64,000 nucleotides of DNA from Coprococcus sp. OM04-5BH (GCF_003482105.1 NZ_QULM01000001.1:124001-188000), one strand, 5' to 3'; shown: positions 15,549 through 25,353, counted from the first letter of the stretch. Numbers and translations: made by a program. Notes: generated from the sequence alone by a model not told the origin.

Positions 15549-16142
15549 TTACTCCGTCCTTCCGAATATCTCATACAATATAAGGTCTCTCATCCGTTCC
15601 ATGGTTTCCTCATACACAGCTTCATGAAGCATCTCTCTTCCCTCCGCAGCAAGCACATAGACCTTTATGAGATTTGCCACAAGGGTCATATTTACGTCCG
15701 GTCGGACACCCTCCATAAGGGTCATGAATTTATTTGCAATCTGCAGTTCTTTCTGCATATTGGGTGCCGCCTGCTCCGGAAGCATTTGCACCAGACGCTT
15801 CTCATCCTCCGGGGAAAGACTTGGAAATATGCTGTAATTGTCATCAATCATGAATTTCAGGTAGGTTCTCGTCTCGGCAGGTCCAGCCTTTTCCTTCCCG
15901 TTCAATGCCATCCGCAGCAATTCAGGGATTATGCTCCTCCTGTACTGCACCACTTCATACACATAAGCCTCTTTTGATGGGAAGAAATTGTAGAAGGTGC
16001 TAACACCTATGCCTGCTGCCTCTGTGATCTTGGCGACGGACATATGTGTCATTCCATACTGCTTCAGCAGATCAAAGCCTGCCGCCAGCATTTTTTCCTT
16101 ATATTCTGCTCTCTCCGCTTCTGTAAATACCCTCTTAGCCAT
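15549..16142 (-). CDS. TetR-family transcriptional repressor (exporter-linked)
   Basis: This 197-residue TetR protein has an N-terminal helix-turn-helix (LKQYGMTHMSVAKITEAAGI followed by GVSTFYNFFPSKEAYVYEVV, residues 28-65) and a helical ligand domain. It is the third gene after the ABC ATPase and permease, 36 bases behind the permease. It therefore probably represses its own operon through the palindrome found between the -35 and -10 boxes at 19167-19195. It is preceded by GGAGG. Confidence 0.9.
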   Translation of the reverse strand: MAKRVFTEAERAEYKEKMLAAGFDLLKQYGMTHMSVAKITEAAGIGVSTFYNFFPSKEAYVYEVVQYRRSIIPELLRMALNGKEKAGPAETRTYLKFMIDDNYSIFPSLSPEDEKRLVQMLPEQAAPNMQKELQIANKFMTLMEGVRPDVNMTLVANLIKVYVLAAEGREMLHEAVYEETMERMRDLILYEIFGRTE

Positions 16143-16177
16143 GTGCTTCCTCCAAATAACAGTATTTGCAAATAATA

Positions 16178-18415
16178 CTATTCGTTCCTACTATTTTCCT
16201 TCAAAGCCTCCACCATGTCAATCCTTGATATTTTTCTCTTCTGGAGCAACAGTGACAGTTCGTATGTAACCCAGGTAAGCAGGAAGCTGATCACTATAGC
16301 CTTAGCAGTAATAACAGGTGAGAACAGCATTCCGTAATTATCTATTGTGTCGGAATATCCTACCTTGACAAATGAATATGCGGCAGGTATTCCCAACAGA
16401 TATCCTATACATACCAGGATGTGATTTACATTGAGCACTCTGTTGGAGATCTCTTTTTTGCTGAAACCAAGTACCTTCATAACCGAGATATTTGTTGAGG
16501 TTTCAGCCACAATCATGTTGATGATAAGGTACAGCACAAATACACCAAGTACTATTCCCACGATCTCGATTATGAAAATGATGGCTTTCATAGGTCCCAT
16601 GAGATTATCCATTGTTTCTGCTGTGACAGTCATCTTGGTCTCACTTGCCACAAGCTCCTTGTCAAGTGAAAGTTTATCCTTGCTTATGATACAGTTGTAG
16701 GTTCCCTTGTCTACCCCTGCAAGCCTTGTTGCGTTATCCATCCCTGTGTACAGGTAGCAGTGGGTATTATCCGTTACAATTCCACTGATCCTTACCTTAT
16801 GTTCTTCAAGATCGGCAATGTTGAAAAATGTCATCTCGTCGCCAACCTCTACCCCGTATGTTTCTGCCGCTGCACTTGTAAGGTAATATTTATCAAGGTC
16901 AAGCTTATCTCCGCCATCTGTCTTATCCGGGAAATATTTGGAATTGTCCACTATTCCCTGTGCAGAAAGCTGCACTGTACTGCCGTCAACTTCATAATAA
17001 TTCTGGAACAGAGCCTCTCCCTCATCCGGTGTGCCCTGCAAAAGAGTGTTTAATCTATACAGATATTCGTATTTAATTGAGCTTTTAAGTCCGCCATCAA
17101 GCAGTGTATCCATGCTGTCGCTCATGACCAGTCCTGCAATTATACAGAAGGCTGCGATTGCCACACCTATAATGGTGACGATGCTTCTTCCCGGATGTCC
17201 GATGACGCTTCTCACTCTCATTTTTATCTGGGTCTTTGCATGGCTGTCCTTCATTATTCCGATGGTCTTTGTTTCTTTTCCTGTATTTCTCAGGAGATCC
17301 ACAGGTGCCTTCTTAAGGAGTCTTCCCGCCTGTATTGCAATAGCTGCACAGTAAAGAAGTGTAGGAAGCACCAGGGCGATTATAATAGAAGGAATGTTAT
17401 ATGTCGGTTTGTAAATAAGTGTCTCAAAATCATATTCAATGTAGAATGTGCATAGTAATCCGGTAAGCGGTATGGAGGTCAGTACTCCGATCACACTTCC
17501 GATGACGCCCGGTATCAGGCCATATCTTACATAATGACCTACAATCTGCTTTCTTGAAAATCCCAGTGAGATAAATGTTCCAAGAAGATACTGCTCACTC
17601 TTTATATTTCTTCCAAGCACCATGACAATAAGTGTAAGGACAATTATGAACATAACAGGTGCGAACATGGTAGCCATATTTGAAACGGCGTCACCTTCAT
17701 TTACAGGCATTGATATCCTGGTGTTGGTTGTGGCTGCCATATAGCTTGCGATCACGTAATCCTTGTTTAATCTCTTGCGGACTTCCTTTGAGTTGTCCTT
17801 GTTGTACTTTATGGAATAGTACGCTGTCTCCTCAGCGTCGATCTTGTCATATTCCTGACGATCTACAATCATCACTGCAAATTTCTCATTGTCGATAAAT
17901 CCTGTAAATGTCTGGAGCATATAAATGTAATCAGCCTTTGTTGTATATGCTGATACCTTATAGGAATGATCTCCAAGGGAAATCTCATCCCCAACCTTTA
18001 TATTGTGGGTATCTGCGAAGTCCTGGGTAAGGAGTGTCTCTCCGGCTCCCGGTTCATGACCGTCTCTCACATCATACAGGTTCAGCTTCTCCGGCTTGGC
18101 AAATACTCTGATGGTGGCTCCGTCCAGATCTCCGCTTTCTACTTTCACATCCTTATAGCCACTATACTCAAGGATCACATCATATTCATTTTCAAGTTTC
18201 TCTATATCATCGTCTGTCAGAGGCTTATATGTAACAAATTCTGCGTCCTCTGCCTTATATTCATCCACGAAGTCTCTCACAACCTTGGTAAGGGTACGGC
18301 CTGTTGACACAGCAGCCACTATAATCATGGATGTAATTGCAGTGAGGATGATACTTATAATATAAAAGGATATATTTTTCTTTACGCTACGTCCTGCTCT
18401 CTTGTTGATAGTCAT
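16178..18415 (-). CDS. ABC transporter permease, FtsX/MacB-like
   Basis: The 745-residue protein has an N-terminal membrane anchor (residues 13-35), an extracellular MacB-type domain, and a first FtsX core around residues 240-370. A second short soluble domain follows, then a second FtsX core near residues 620-730. The last segment, RKISRIDMVEALKENSRNE, is typical of this family. Such permeases with an ATPase of the LolD/MacB type act in antimicrobial peptide resistance or export and do not use a binding protein. The gene starts one base after the ATPase stop codon, with GGAGATGG inside the end of the ATPase gene. The cargo is unknown. Confidence 0.9.
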   Translation of the reverse strand: MTINKRAGRSVKKNISFYIISIILTAITSMIIVAAVSTGRTLTKVVRDFVDEYKAEDAEFVTYKPLTDDDIEKLENEYDVILEYSGYKDVKVESGDLDGATIRVFAKPEKLNLYDVRDGHEPGAGETLLTQDFADTHNIKVGDEISLGDHSYKVSAYTTKADYIYMLQTFTGFIDNEKFAVMIVDRQEYDKIDAEETAYYSIKYNKDNSKEVRKRLNKDYVIASYMAATTNTRISMPVNEGDAVSNMATMFAPVMFIIVLTLIVMVLGRNIKSEQYLLGTFISLGFSRKQIVGHYVRYGLIPGVIGSVIGVLTSIPLTGLLCTFYIEYDFETLIYKPTYNIPSIIIALVLPTLLYCAAIAIQAGRLLKKAPVDLLRNTGKETKTIGIMKDSHAKTQIKMRVRSVIGHPGRSIVTIIGVAIAAFCIIAGLVMSDSMDTLLDGGLKSSIKYEYLYRLNTLLQGTPDEGEALFQNYYEVDGSTVQLSAQGIVDNSKYFPDKTDGGDKLDLDKYYLTSAAAETYGVEVGDEMTFFNIADLEEHKVRISGIVTDNTHCYLYTGMDNATRLAGVDKGTYNCIISKDKLSLDKELVASETKMTVTAETMDNLMGPMKAIIFIIEIVGIVLGVFVLYLIINMIVAETSTNISVMKVLGFSKKEISNRVLNVNHILVCIGYLLGIPAAYSFVKVGYSDTIDNYGMLFSPVITAKAIVISFLLTWVTYELSLLLQKRKISRIDMVEALKENSRNE

Positions 18416-18416
18416 A

Positions 18417-19115
18417 TTACAATTCCATCTCCTCTACTCTTTTCTTGTCTGTGTTCTTTGTATTTGACACTACCTTACCATCTGTGATCTTGATGATACG
18501 ATCTGCCATACCGGCAATGTTCAGGTTATGGGTGATGATAACAACTGTTGTTTTGTATGTATCATTCATGCTCTGGATTCTCTTTAAAACATCCTTTGAT
18601 GACTTGGTATCCAATGCACCCGTAAGCTCATCACAGAGAAGTATGTCAGGCTTCTTCACCATGGCTCTGGCAATGGCACACCTCTGCTGCTGTCCACCTG
18701 AAAGTTCTTTAGGGAAATGCTTCTCATACCTGGTAAGTCCGAGGCTTTCCATAAGTGTGTCTACGCTGAGGGGATCATTTACAAGCTCTGCAGTCATTTC
18801 AATGTTCTCTCTTACAGTAAGATCCGGTGTAAGATTGTATGACTGGAATACAAATCCAAGCTTATTTCTTCTGTATGCTTCAAGCTCTCTGGCAGACATT
18901 TTCTCAAGATCAACTCCGTCCACTATCATGCTTCCCTCTGTCAGCTTGTCAAGACCGCCAAGTATATTTAAGAGTGTACTCTTACCACTTCCGCTGGGAC
19001 CAAGGATTACAACAACCTCTCCCTTCTCCATACCGAAATCTGTATGGTCTAAGGCATATACCGTTGCTTCTCCTTTTCCATATTTCTTTACTAAACCTTT
19101 TCCTTCGATGAACAT
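18417..19115 (-). CDS. ABC transporter ATP-binding protein (MacB/LolD type)
   Basis: This 232-residue ATPase energises the adjacent permease. It has Walker A GPSGSGKST near residue 39, the Q-loop FVFQSYNLTPDLTVREN, signature LSGGQQQRCAIARAM, Walker B DILLCDELTGALD and the switch histidine in VVIITHN. It has ELTGALD where most relatives have EPTGALD, which keeps the catalytic glutamate. It is the first gene of the ATPase-permease-TetR operon and is preceded by GGGAGG. Confidence 0.93.
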   Translation of the reverse strand: MFIEGKGLVKKYGKGEATVYALDHTDFGMEKGEVVVILGPSGSGKSTLLNILGGLDKLTEGSMIVDGVDLEKMSARELEAYRRNKLGFVFQSYNLTPDLTVRENIEMTAELVNDPLSVDTLMESLGLTRYEKHFPKELSGGQQQRCAIARAMVKKPDILLCDELTGALDTKSSKDVLKRIQSMNDTYKTTVVIITHNLNIAGMADRIIKITDGKVVSNTKNTDKKRVEEMEL

Positions 19116-19166
19116 TCTGCGTCCTCCCTGTTATATGCGAATATTTTATTTATTTCATTCGCATAT

Positions 19167-19195
19167 ATGTTAGTTCTAACTAACTGATATGTCAA
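19167..19195 (-). promoter_or_regulatory. Promoter with TetR-type operator before the ABC-TetR operon
   Basis: TTGACA (19195-19190) and TAACAT (19172-19167) are spaced by 17 bases on the minus strand. The palindrome GTTAGT-TCTA-ACTAAC (19169-19184) lies between the two boxes and overlaps the -10, an ideal repressor site. A second, 11-bp-arm palindrome (TATATGCGAAT/ATTCGCATATA, 19133-19165) lies just downstream in the leader. Further GCGAATA/TATTCGC arms lie upstream at 19204-19229. Confidence 0.7.
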
Positions 19196-19236
19196 GTGCT
19201 TTTGCGAATATTTTTTATATTTTATTCGCATATTTA

Positions 19237-19281
19237 CAAAAAAACCAAAGCAGCCAATCTAATTTCTTAGACTGACTGCTT
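19237..19281 (-). terminator. Terminator after the YczE-like gene
   Basis: An imperfect 15-bp stem (AAGCAGTCAGTCTAA with TTAGATTGGCTGCTT) is followed on the minus strand by TGGTTTTTTTG. Confidence 0.85.
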
Positions 19282-19303
19282 TTTAGAAGATATATTCTAT
19301 TTA

Positions 19304-20017
19304 CTAATTTTTTGCCGCAAGGATCTTGTCTGACTTTATCTTTACTAAGTCTTCATTATCCGGCTCTTTGTGAAGAAACGATACGAAAGTCATCTTTTTG
19401 TCAATGAGCTTTCCTGCAATGGCAACACCTTTACCCATTGTAAATGCAGCCACAATGGTACCTATTCCAAGTCCCAGTATCTTTCCAAGAGCAAAGTATG
19501 TAAGGCAGGCTGTAACAAGCAGGCAGGTCACATCAAAGGTGATCTTCACTCTTGAATACGGCTTGTTGATGATCTCTGCCAGATCTCTTGGGAACAGATC
19601 TGTTGGTATTATCGGCAGCTTACATCTATTTGACAATGCTATGCCGAAGCAAAGAACCACATAGCTCACTACGAAATAGGTTATTCTGAGTGGAATTGAC
19701 ATTGGTAATTTTGTTATCCACAATTCATTTACGTCCATTAATTTGCCAAACATAAAACCTGCCACAAAACTGAACAGATATGATGGAACAAATCTTTTCT
19801 TGAGAACCATAAGTGTGATCACAAGAAGCCCCTGGAAGATATATGTCCATGTCCCAAGGGTCAACTTAGGAAATACCTCACTGAATGCATAAGGCACACT
19901 TGATATTGCAGATATTCCCGAACCGGACTGGAGCATAAGTAAAACTCCTATGCTGTTTATGATGATCGCAAGTAAGAGTGCCGCCTCTCCTCTAAGTATA
20001 AGTCTACTGTCTTTCAT
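19304..20017 (-). CDS. YczE/YitT-like integral membrane protein
   Basis: This 237-residue membrane protein has about five hydrophobic helices and belongs to the YczE-like (DUF6198) group. The recognisable parts are the start with LLLAIIINSIGVLLMLQSG, PIIPTDLFPRDLAEIINKPY in the middle, and GLGIGTIVAAFTMGKGV near residue 180. No biochemical function is established for the group. It is transcribed alone, with an AGAGGAG ribosome site and its own terminator. Confidence 0.75.
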   Translation of the reverse strand: MKDSRLILRGEAALLLAIIINSIGVLLMLQSGSGISAISSVPYAFSEVFPKLTLGTWTYIFQGLLVITLMVLKKRFVPSYLFSFVAGFMFGKLMDVNELWITKLPMSIPLRITYFVVSYVVLCFGIALSNRCKLPIIPTDLFPRDLAEIINKPYSRVKITFDVTCLLVTACLTYFALGKILGLGIGTIVAAFTMGKGVAIAGKLIDKKMTFVSFLHKEPDNEDLVKIKSDKILAAKN

Positions 20018-20099
20018 GCTTTACTCCTCTTTCTTGTTTAGAATTTTACCGCATGAAATTATAGTCCTATTTTTTCGGGATAGCAAGACCGGGATTTTC

Positions 20100-20852
20100 C
20101 TATCCCAGCTTATCGATCATTTCCACAAATAATTCCGGTCTCAGGAGCACCAGCCCCGCATGTCCCAGTTTAGGCAAAACTTCAAATTTTGTCTGAGGGA
20201 ATTTATTTCTTATATATGCTATATCCTGCTTTCGCTCCTTTTCCTCACCGTCTGAATACCAGTAATGAAGCTCAGTGTCAAGCTTTGGAATATTTGCAGG
20301 AACTTTATAGTTGTTGCACGACTCAAATGTACGCCACAAGGTCTTGCTGCTACAATGTCTCAAGACATCCGCCACATACTGCAGGTCTTCCTTGGTGTAT
20401 TCATCAGTTGCAAATGCCTTTTCCAGCAGTCCCACTCCGCCTGTCCTTCCAATCATCATCATAAGATAATCCTTAAGGGCGATAAAACGTGTCACGATCC
20501 ATGGCAGCTGATAAGGCGTAATTCCGCCATCCATAATGCAATGTCTTATTGGAATTTTCTGTCCCAATGCCACCAGAAGTGAAATAGAGCCGCCCATTGA
20601 GCAGCCATACACCGCATACAATTCGGTGTAACCTTCTGCCTTGAGCCAGTCATTTAATTCCGAAGCGATCTGCTCCACGCTGGTGAAATCGCTGTTATTC
20701 TCAAAGTCATATCCTGGAAGAGCCGGCACAAGCAAATGGTATTTCTTCTGTAGCAGCGGAATTACATTTTCAAAATAATCCCACTTCACAACTGATGGAT
20801 GTATCAGCAAAATTGTCTCTTTATTTTCTTTTCCAAATTCATGGATGTTCAT
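20100..20852 (-). CDS. Alpha/beta hydrolase
   Basis: The 250-residue protein is a serine hydrolase of the alpha/beta fold. It has LLIHPSVVKWDYF near the oxyanion region, the nucleophile elbow GCSMGG (Ser near residue 85) and a candidate catalytic histidine in KLGHAGLVLL near the C-terminus. I choose ATG 20852, since the GGAGG site is about 11 bases upstream. The in-frame start at 20879 lacks a ribosome site. The substrate is unknown; nearest relatives are carboxylesterases and proline iminopeptidase-like enzymes. Confidence 0.85.
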   Translation of the reverse strand: MNIHEFGKENKETILLIHPSVVKWDYFENVIPLLQKKYHLLVPALPGYDFENNSDFTSVEQIASELNDWLKAEGYTELYAVYGCSMGGSISLLVALGQKIPIRHCIMDGGITPYQLPWIVTRFIALKDYLMMMIGRTGGVGLLEKAFATDEYTKEDLQYVADVLRHCSSKTLWRTFESCNNYKVPANIPKLDTELHYWYSDGEEKERKQDIAYIRNKFPQTKFEVLPKLGHAGLVLLRPELFVEMIDKLG

Positions 20853-21017
20853 TGTCACATTTACCTCCGCAAATATCAATTATGTATTTTTATGCAAATC
20901 CACTGACCAACCTGCATACATACTGCATCACTCCATATGATCTGCCGACCAAAACAACATGCCTGCACGCATAATCCAACAGCACACATGATCAATCACC
21001 TACATACTCCGCTATCC

Positions 21018-21509
21018 TTAAAACAGTGTGCATACCCATGCAACCACAAGGCAGATCGGGATGTAGATAATGAAATGCATTATATGAGTTTTCTTGTTGT
21101 AGCCAAACATATGTGGTCCCACCACGCCCTTAAGCTCAGGGTAGAAGTGCGGGAAGAAGTTGGAGTGGCACAGAAGAACCCAGTCGAAAAAGCATATATC
21201 GTAGATTTCCATGCAATAAAGCATTGCTATAAATCTTGCGAAGAACAGCCCGAAGCCAAAATTATTCTTGACTCCATCCCAGGCTGCAAGGATCACTGCC
21301 CCTGCAAATAATGCAAGTGCGATCACTTCTATGATCCAACCGACTATGCTTGCACCAGGAAATCTCTGCTTTTTATCTGGGATAGCCTCAAGATTTTCTT
21401 TTGGTGCCGAGGAGAAAAATCTCTTATCCTGGATAAATGCAACCACTCCGTACAAAATAAGGAAATATCCTAACATGATCATTAAAATCGCAACTATTGT
21501 TACCGCCAT
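21018..21509 (-). CDS. Four-span membrane protein of unknown function
   Basis: From ATG 21509, behind GGGAGG, the 163-residue protein has four hydrophobic helices (near residues 3-22, 55-75, 85-105 and 140-160). A conserved-looking aromatic segment, CFFDWVLLCHSNFFPHFYPE, lies between helices three and four. The frame is open upstream to 21590 but without a ribosome site. It is upstream of the hydrolase gene, with 165 bases between, and downstream of a terminator. I do not recognise the family. Confidence 0.7.
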   Translation of the reverse strand: MAVTIVAILMIMLGYFLILYGVVAFIQDKRFFSSAPKENLEAIPDKKQRFPGASIVGWIIEVIALALFAGAVILAAWDGVKNNFGFGLFFARFIAMLYCMEIYDICFFDWVLLCHSNFFPHFYPELKGVVGPHMFGYNKKTHIMHFIIYIPICLVVAWVCTLF

Positions 21510-21601
21510 TTGAATTTCATCCTCCCTCTTATCTAAAAATGTTTTCAGGTTAGTTTTGTCTAACTCCAATACATTATAGCATATCGTCACCTGATTACAA
21601 G

Positions 21602-21645
21602 AAAAAAAAGACCCTGATCCGGGGCAATTCCCGAACCAGGGTCTT
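21602..21645 (-). terminator. Terminator after the second ABC permease
   Basis: Stem AAGACCCTG/CAGGGTCTT with an inner GGGAATT-CCCC hairpin, followed on the minus strand by TTTTTTTTC. Confidence 0.92.
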
Positions 21646-21663
21646 CTCTGTAAAGCAAATGCC

Positions 21664-24393
21664 TTACTCTCTGTTCTTAAGCACTTCCACCGGTGTCATC
21701 TTCTTGATACGTCCCACCAGCAGGTGATTTATGATGAAGTACAGCACAACAACTATTGCAAATATTCCAATATAGAACCATGCAGGGAAGGATTTGTCTA
21801 CGCCGCAGGCAACATTAGGTGTAAATGCCGGCTCATAGGCCAGATCCATTATTAGCTTTGACAGCGGCACGGATATTACCGCACCTAACATTACCACGTA
21901 GAAGTTGCCGTCCAGGTACATCCTCTTAAGCTCCTTGTTCCTGTAACCGAATATCTTTATAAGTGCTATGCTGAAGGATGATCTGTCTATCATTACCTTC
22001 ATCATGAGGTAGAGCACTATTGCAAATATAACCGCAGACACTCCGCCTAAAGTAACTATCATCCCTCTCATCTGATCGGAGAAGATACCTGCCGCCTTCT
22101 CCACATCGGCCTTTGTGGTAGTTGAATACAGTCTTCCCTTCTCTATGTCAAGCTCGTGATCGGAGAATACCACATTGTAGAAATCATCCTGCTCACCAAA
22201 AAGCTCCAATGCCCTGTCGTATGGCATAAACACCATGAAGCTTGGAGAATACTGGGTTATGGCCTTTATTTCAAATGCATATAATCTGTTATTTTCCTCG
22301 TCCTTAAGTGTGAGTACATCTCCCACCTTCAAGCCGAATTTGTAGGATATTGATGAGCTTATGGTAACACTCTCTGCTGTATCCTCAAGATCCACATCAA
22401 AGAATGGGTTGTCGTCGGTAATTCCCATTACAGTAACATCAAAGCTGTAGCCATATATGGACTTCTTCATGGTCTTGGCATACGCCTCATAGCCACCCTT
22501 AGGGACGTTCTCTGTAGGATATTTGTAAGTGTACATGTATTCATACTTGGTGTCCTCTGGGTACTGGCTTCTGACATGTGCACAATACACATATATCTCA
22601 ACTGCCATGATGCCGATAAGCATACTTACAAACATTCCAAATACTACTGTAAATGCTGTTCTGCTCTCTCTTATTATCTGTCTTAAACGGAACAGTTTCA
22701 TAAACTTCATGTCCTTGAGCTTGACATTTTTGCTCCTGCCTGCCTTCTGCTCATTCCTTATGAGCGTAAGCACAGGTCTTGACAATCTCTTGTTGATGAC
22801 AAGTCTTGTAACGATATAGCAGATAACCGGCGGAACGATAACTCCGTACACAATAAGGTATGGCATTATCATTACATCAAGCTCCGGAAGAGAATAATAG
22901 CTGTAGCAGTCCTGCATTTGCACCCTTACACCCAGACTGCTGTAGCCGATCAGGGTTCCGACGATGCCGGATATGGTGGCAACAACTGTAGGAAGCATTA
23001 TGTAATGGTTCATCAGATCCTTCTTCCTGACACCAAGGGCATACAGTGCACCGATCACCGCACCCTCTTCATCTATTGAATGTACTACAAATACTGACAG
23101 CACATAGGATATAAGCACAAGGATTATACAACCGGCTATAACACCTACACTTCTGTACAGCTCCTGGTCACCTGAGGCTGCCTGTATCCTTGGGTTATCT
23201 CCCGCCTTGACAAATGAAAGGAGATTTCCTGCGTCAGCATTGAATATCTCATCTATAATGTCATCTGTCTCTGTCTTTAACTCATCTATACCATCATATA
23301 ATTCTCCTGCACCTTCTTCGGCAGTTTTCACACCGTCGGTATATTCCCTCACACCATCAGCATAGGTTTTAAGCTCCTTGAGATCAGAAAGGAGATTCTG
23401 AAGTGTGAGCTTCATTATTGCGTTACTTTCGTTATCTATATGGTTCTTAAGGACATCTTCAAAGTTATCTGTTGTGAGCGTTTCAAAACCGTATGAGGAA
23501 AGACTCTCATTTGCCTCGGAGATATAGGACTCAAGCACTGTCCGGGCACCAAGCTTCATACCGGCATTGTTGTCCGTAAGCTCCTTAAGACCGTCCTTTA
23601 ATTCCTTTGAGCCATCAAGGAGCTCATGTATACCATTTTCAAGATCATCCTTTGCCCCGATGGTCCTGTCCCAATAGTCACGGAAGAACTCATCATCCAC
23701 ATCATCTGCGGAGAACTCAAGGTTCTTAAGTTCATCCTTAAGCTCCTCATCTGTCATGCTGTCATTTAAAATGTACGCATAATAGTATTCCTCAGACTTT
23801 GAATTCTTACCTTCCGCCTTCATTGACTCATATGTATCCTCAGTGACAAATGCAAGCCCAAAGTTCTTACTGTCACAGCCTGTGTCTCCAATACCCTTTA
23901 AGGTACAGTCATAATCAGGAACCGTTCCTATTCCGGATACGGTAAATTCTCTGCCGCCGATCTCCACCTTATCCCCAACATTGATATGGTTGACCTCCGC
24001 ATACCTTCTCTCTATGACCGCCTCTGTGTCATTCTCGGCCAATCTGCCGTCTTTTATAGTTATCTTGTCAATATTTTCCCTGTTCTTGAATAAACGTATT
24101 ACCTTCTCGTCCTTGTCTGTGTAATCAAGATAGAACATTTTCTCAAGGGTAACCCCCTTATCCTTAAGCCTGTTCCACTCACTCTTCTTCATAGGGACAA
24201 ATAGCGAGAACTCGCCATCCTCTACGCATGCCTTTTCGTCAGCCGCTTCACTTCCCCTAATTATTGTCTCCGCAGCACCTAACATGCTTACTACAAGATA
24301 CATGCTAAGTACTATAAGAAATCCAATGGCGATATATCTGGGAGCATTTTTCTTAAGATCCCTAAGTATCCTTTTTCTCAAAACCTTCTGCAT
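21664..24393 (-). CDS. Large FtsX-type ABC transporter permease with coiled-coil extracellular domain
   Basis: This protein of about 909 residues has an N-terminal helix (PRYIAIGFLIVLSMYLVVSM), then a large extracellular region to about residue 420. That region is rich in heptad-like segments (LLDGSKELKDGLKELTDN, DGVREYTDGVKTAEEGAGEL), suggesting a coiled-coil stalk. Two FtsX cores follow (about 430-560 and 780-905), ending in RIKKMTPVEVLKNRE. Such permeases usually export peptides or lipids, or resist antimicrobials. The start at 24393 is one base after the ATPase stop, with GGAGG within the ATPase gene. A longer in-frame start at 24462 lies inside the ATPase. Confidence 0.88.
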   Translation of the reverse strand: MQKVLRKRILRDLKKNAPRYIAIGFLIVLSMYLVVSMLGAAETIIRGSEAADEKACVEDGEFSLFVPMKKSEWNRLKDKGVTLEKMFYLDYTDKDEKVIRLFKNRENIDKITIKDGRLAENDTEAVIERRYAEVNHINVGDKVEIGGREFTVSGIGTVPDYDCTLKGIGDTGCDSKNFGLAFVTEDTYESMKAEGKNSKSEEYYYAYILNDSMTDEELKDELKNLEFSADDVDDEFFRDYWDRTIGAKDDLENGIHELLDGSKELKDGLKELTDNNAGMKLGARTVLESYISEANESLSSYGFETLTTDNFEDVLKNHIDNESNAIMKLTLQNLLSDLKELKTYADGVREYTDGVKTAEEGAGELYDGIDELKTETDDIIDEIFNADAGNLLSFVKAGDNPRIQAASGDQELYRSVGVIAGCIILVLISYVLSVFVVHSIDEEGAVIGALYALGVRKKDLMNHYIMLPTVVATISGIVGTLIGYSSLGVRVQMQDCYSYYSLPELDVMIMPYLIVYGVIVPPVICYIVTRLVINKRLSRPVLTLIRNEQKAGRSKNVKLKDMKFMKLFRLRQIIRESRTAFTVVFGMFVSMLIGIMAVEIYVYCAHVRSQYPEDTKYEYMYTYKYPTENVPKGGYEAYAKTMKKSIYGYSFDVTVMGITDDNPFFDVDLEDTAESVTISSSISYKFGLKVGDVLTLKDEENNRLYAFEIKAITQYSPSFMVFMPYDRALELFGEQDDFYNVVFSDHELDIEKGRLYSTTTKADVEKAAGIFSDQMRGMIVTLGGVSAVIFAIVLYLMMKVMIDRSSFSIALIKIFGYRNKELKRMYLDGNFYVVMLGAVISVPLSKLIMDLAYEPAFTPNVACGVDKSFPAWFYIGIFAIVVVLYFIINHLLVGRIKKMTPVEVLKNRE

Positions 24394-24394
24394 G

Positions 24395-25096
24395 TTATAA
24401 GTCCTCCAATTCTGCTGCCGGTATCTTAACCTCGTTCTTGTAATCCTTCTTGATAAGTCCATCCTTAAGGATTATTACCTGATCAACCATGTCCTTAATG
24501 GCATTGTTGTGAGTTACGATCACCATTGTGGTTCCGTACTGGGCATTTACCTTCTCAAGAAGCACCAGGATATCTCTTGAGGTCTTGGAATCAAGAGCAC
24601 CTGTAGGCTCGTCACACAAGAGAAGCTTTGGATTTTTTATAAGTGCTCTGGCAATGGCACATCTCTGCTGCTGTCCGCCCGATAACTGGGACGGGAATTT
24701 GTTCTGGTGCTCCACAAGTCCAAGAACATCCAACAGCTCATCTATATCCAGTGGATTGTCTGTAAGGTATTCACATACCTGTATGTTCTCCCTCACTGTA
24801 AGGTTCGGCACCAGATTGTAGAACTGGAAGATAAATCCCAGATAATCCCTTCTGTAGTCCGACAGCTCATCAGGCTTTAAGCCTACCATTTCCCTGCCGT
24901 CCACCTGGATAGAACCTGAGTCGACTATATCAAGTCCTCCGATACAGTTAAGCAATGTGGACTTACCGGAACCACTGGTTCCCTGTATTACACACATGCT
25001 TCCCTTCTCGATCCCCACAGTCACGCCCTTCAATACCTGAATGTAGCTTCCGCCTTCTCCATAGCTTTTCTTCACATCTGATACCTGTACATACAT
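24395..25096 (-). CDS. ABC transporter ATP-binding protein of the second exporter
   Basis: This 233-residue MacB/LolD-type ATPase has Walker A GTSGSGKST (near residue 38), the Q-loop FIFQFYNLVPNLTVREN, signature LSGGQQQRCAIARAL and Walker B KLLLCDEPTGALD. I start it at ATG 25096, since GGGAGG lies 10 bases upstream and the family begins here; an upstream ATG at 25120 is possible. It forms an operon with the permease. A palindrome shared with the tetR promoter lies in its upstream region (25181-25199). Confidence 0.92.
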   Translation of the reverse strand: MYVQVSDVKKSYGEGGSYIQVLKGVTVGIEKGSMCVIQGTSGSGKSTLLNCIGGLDIVDSGSIQVDGREMVGLKPDELSDYRRDYLGFIFQFYNLVPNLTVRENIQVCEYLTDNPLDIDELLDVLGLVEHQNKFPSQLSGGQQQRCAIARALIKNPKLLLCDEPTGALDSKTSRDILVLLEKVNAQYGTTMVIVTHNNAIKDMVDQVIILKDGLIKKDYKNEVKIPAAELEDL

Positions 25097-25180
25097 GTGT
25101 CTTATTCCTCCCATAGACATTTTAATATTTGATCTATTTGTTAAACTTTTTCATCAAATTGTCATCATTATGTGCAAATC

Positions 25181-25199
25181 AACATAACAGTGTTATGTT
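25181..25199. promoter_or_regulatory. Palindromic operator before the second ABC operon
   Basis: The sequence AACATAAC-AGT-GTTATGTT is a perfect palindrome apart from its centre. Its 15-bp core CATAACA-S-TGTTATG occurs once more at 26192-26206, over the promoter of the adjacent tetR gene. A possible promoter on the minus strand (TTAAAC, 16 bases, TATGTT) overlaps it. Confidence 0.72.
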
Positions 25200-25214
25200 G
25201 ATGTTTAAATATTA

Positions 25215-25238
25215 GCTATGCCTAACTTAAGGCATAGC
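25215..25238 (-). terminator. Possible terminator after tetR
   Basis: A perfect 8-bp hairpin (GCTATGCC/GGCATAGC, 8-base loop) lies between tetR and the ABC operon. The T-rich tract on the minus side is weak (TAATATTTAAAC), so termination may be partial. Confidence 0.4.
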
Positions 25239-25353
25239 CTATTTTAAAATTATTTAATTAGCATTTTTGCTCTTGCAACTAATTTCATTCAGACGCATTT
25301 TGTTCAACTTGATACAAATTGATTTTATTAAAATCATTTTTAATTAAATCATC

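Noticed and set aside
18445..19173. Plus-strand open frame of 242 codons
   Set aside because: It is the antisense shadow of the ABC ATPase gene, with no ribosome site and no domain.
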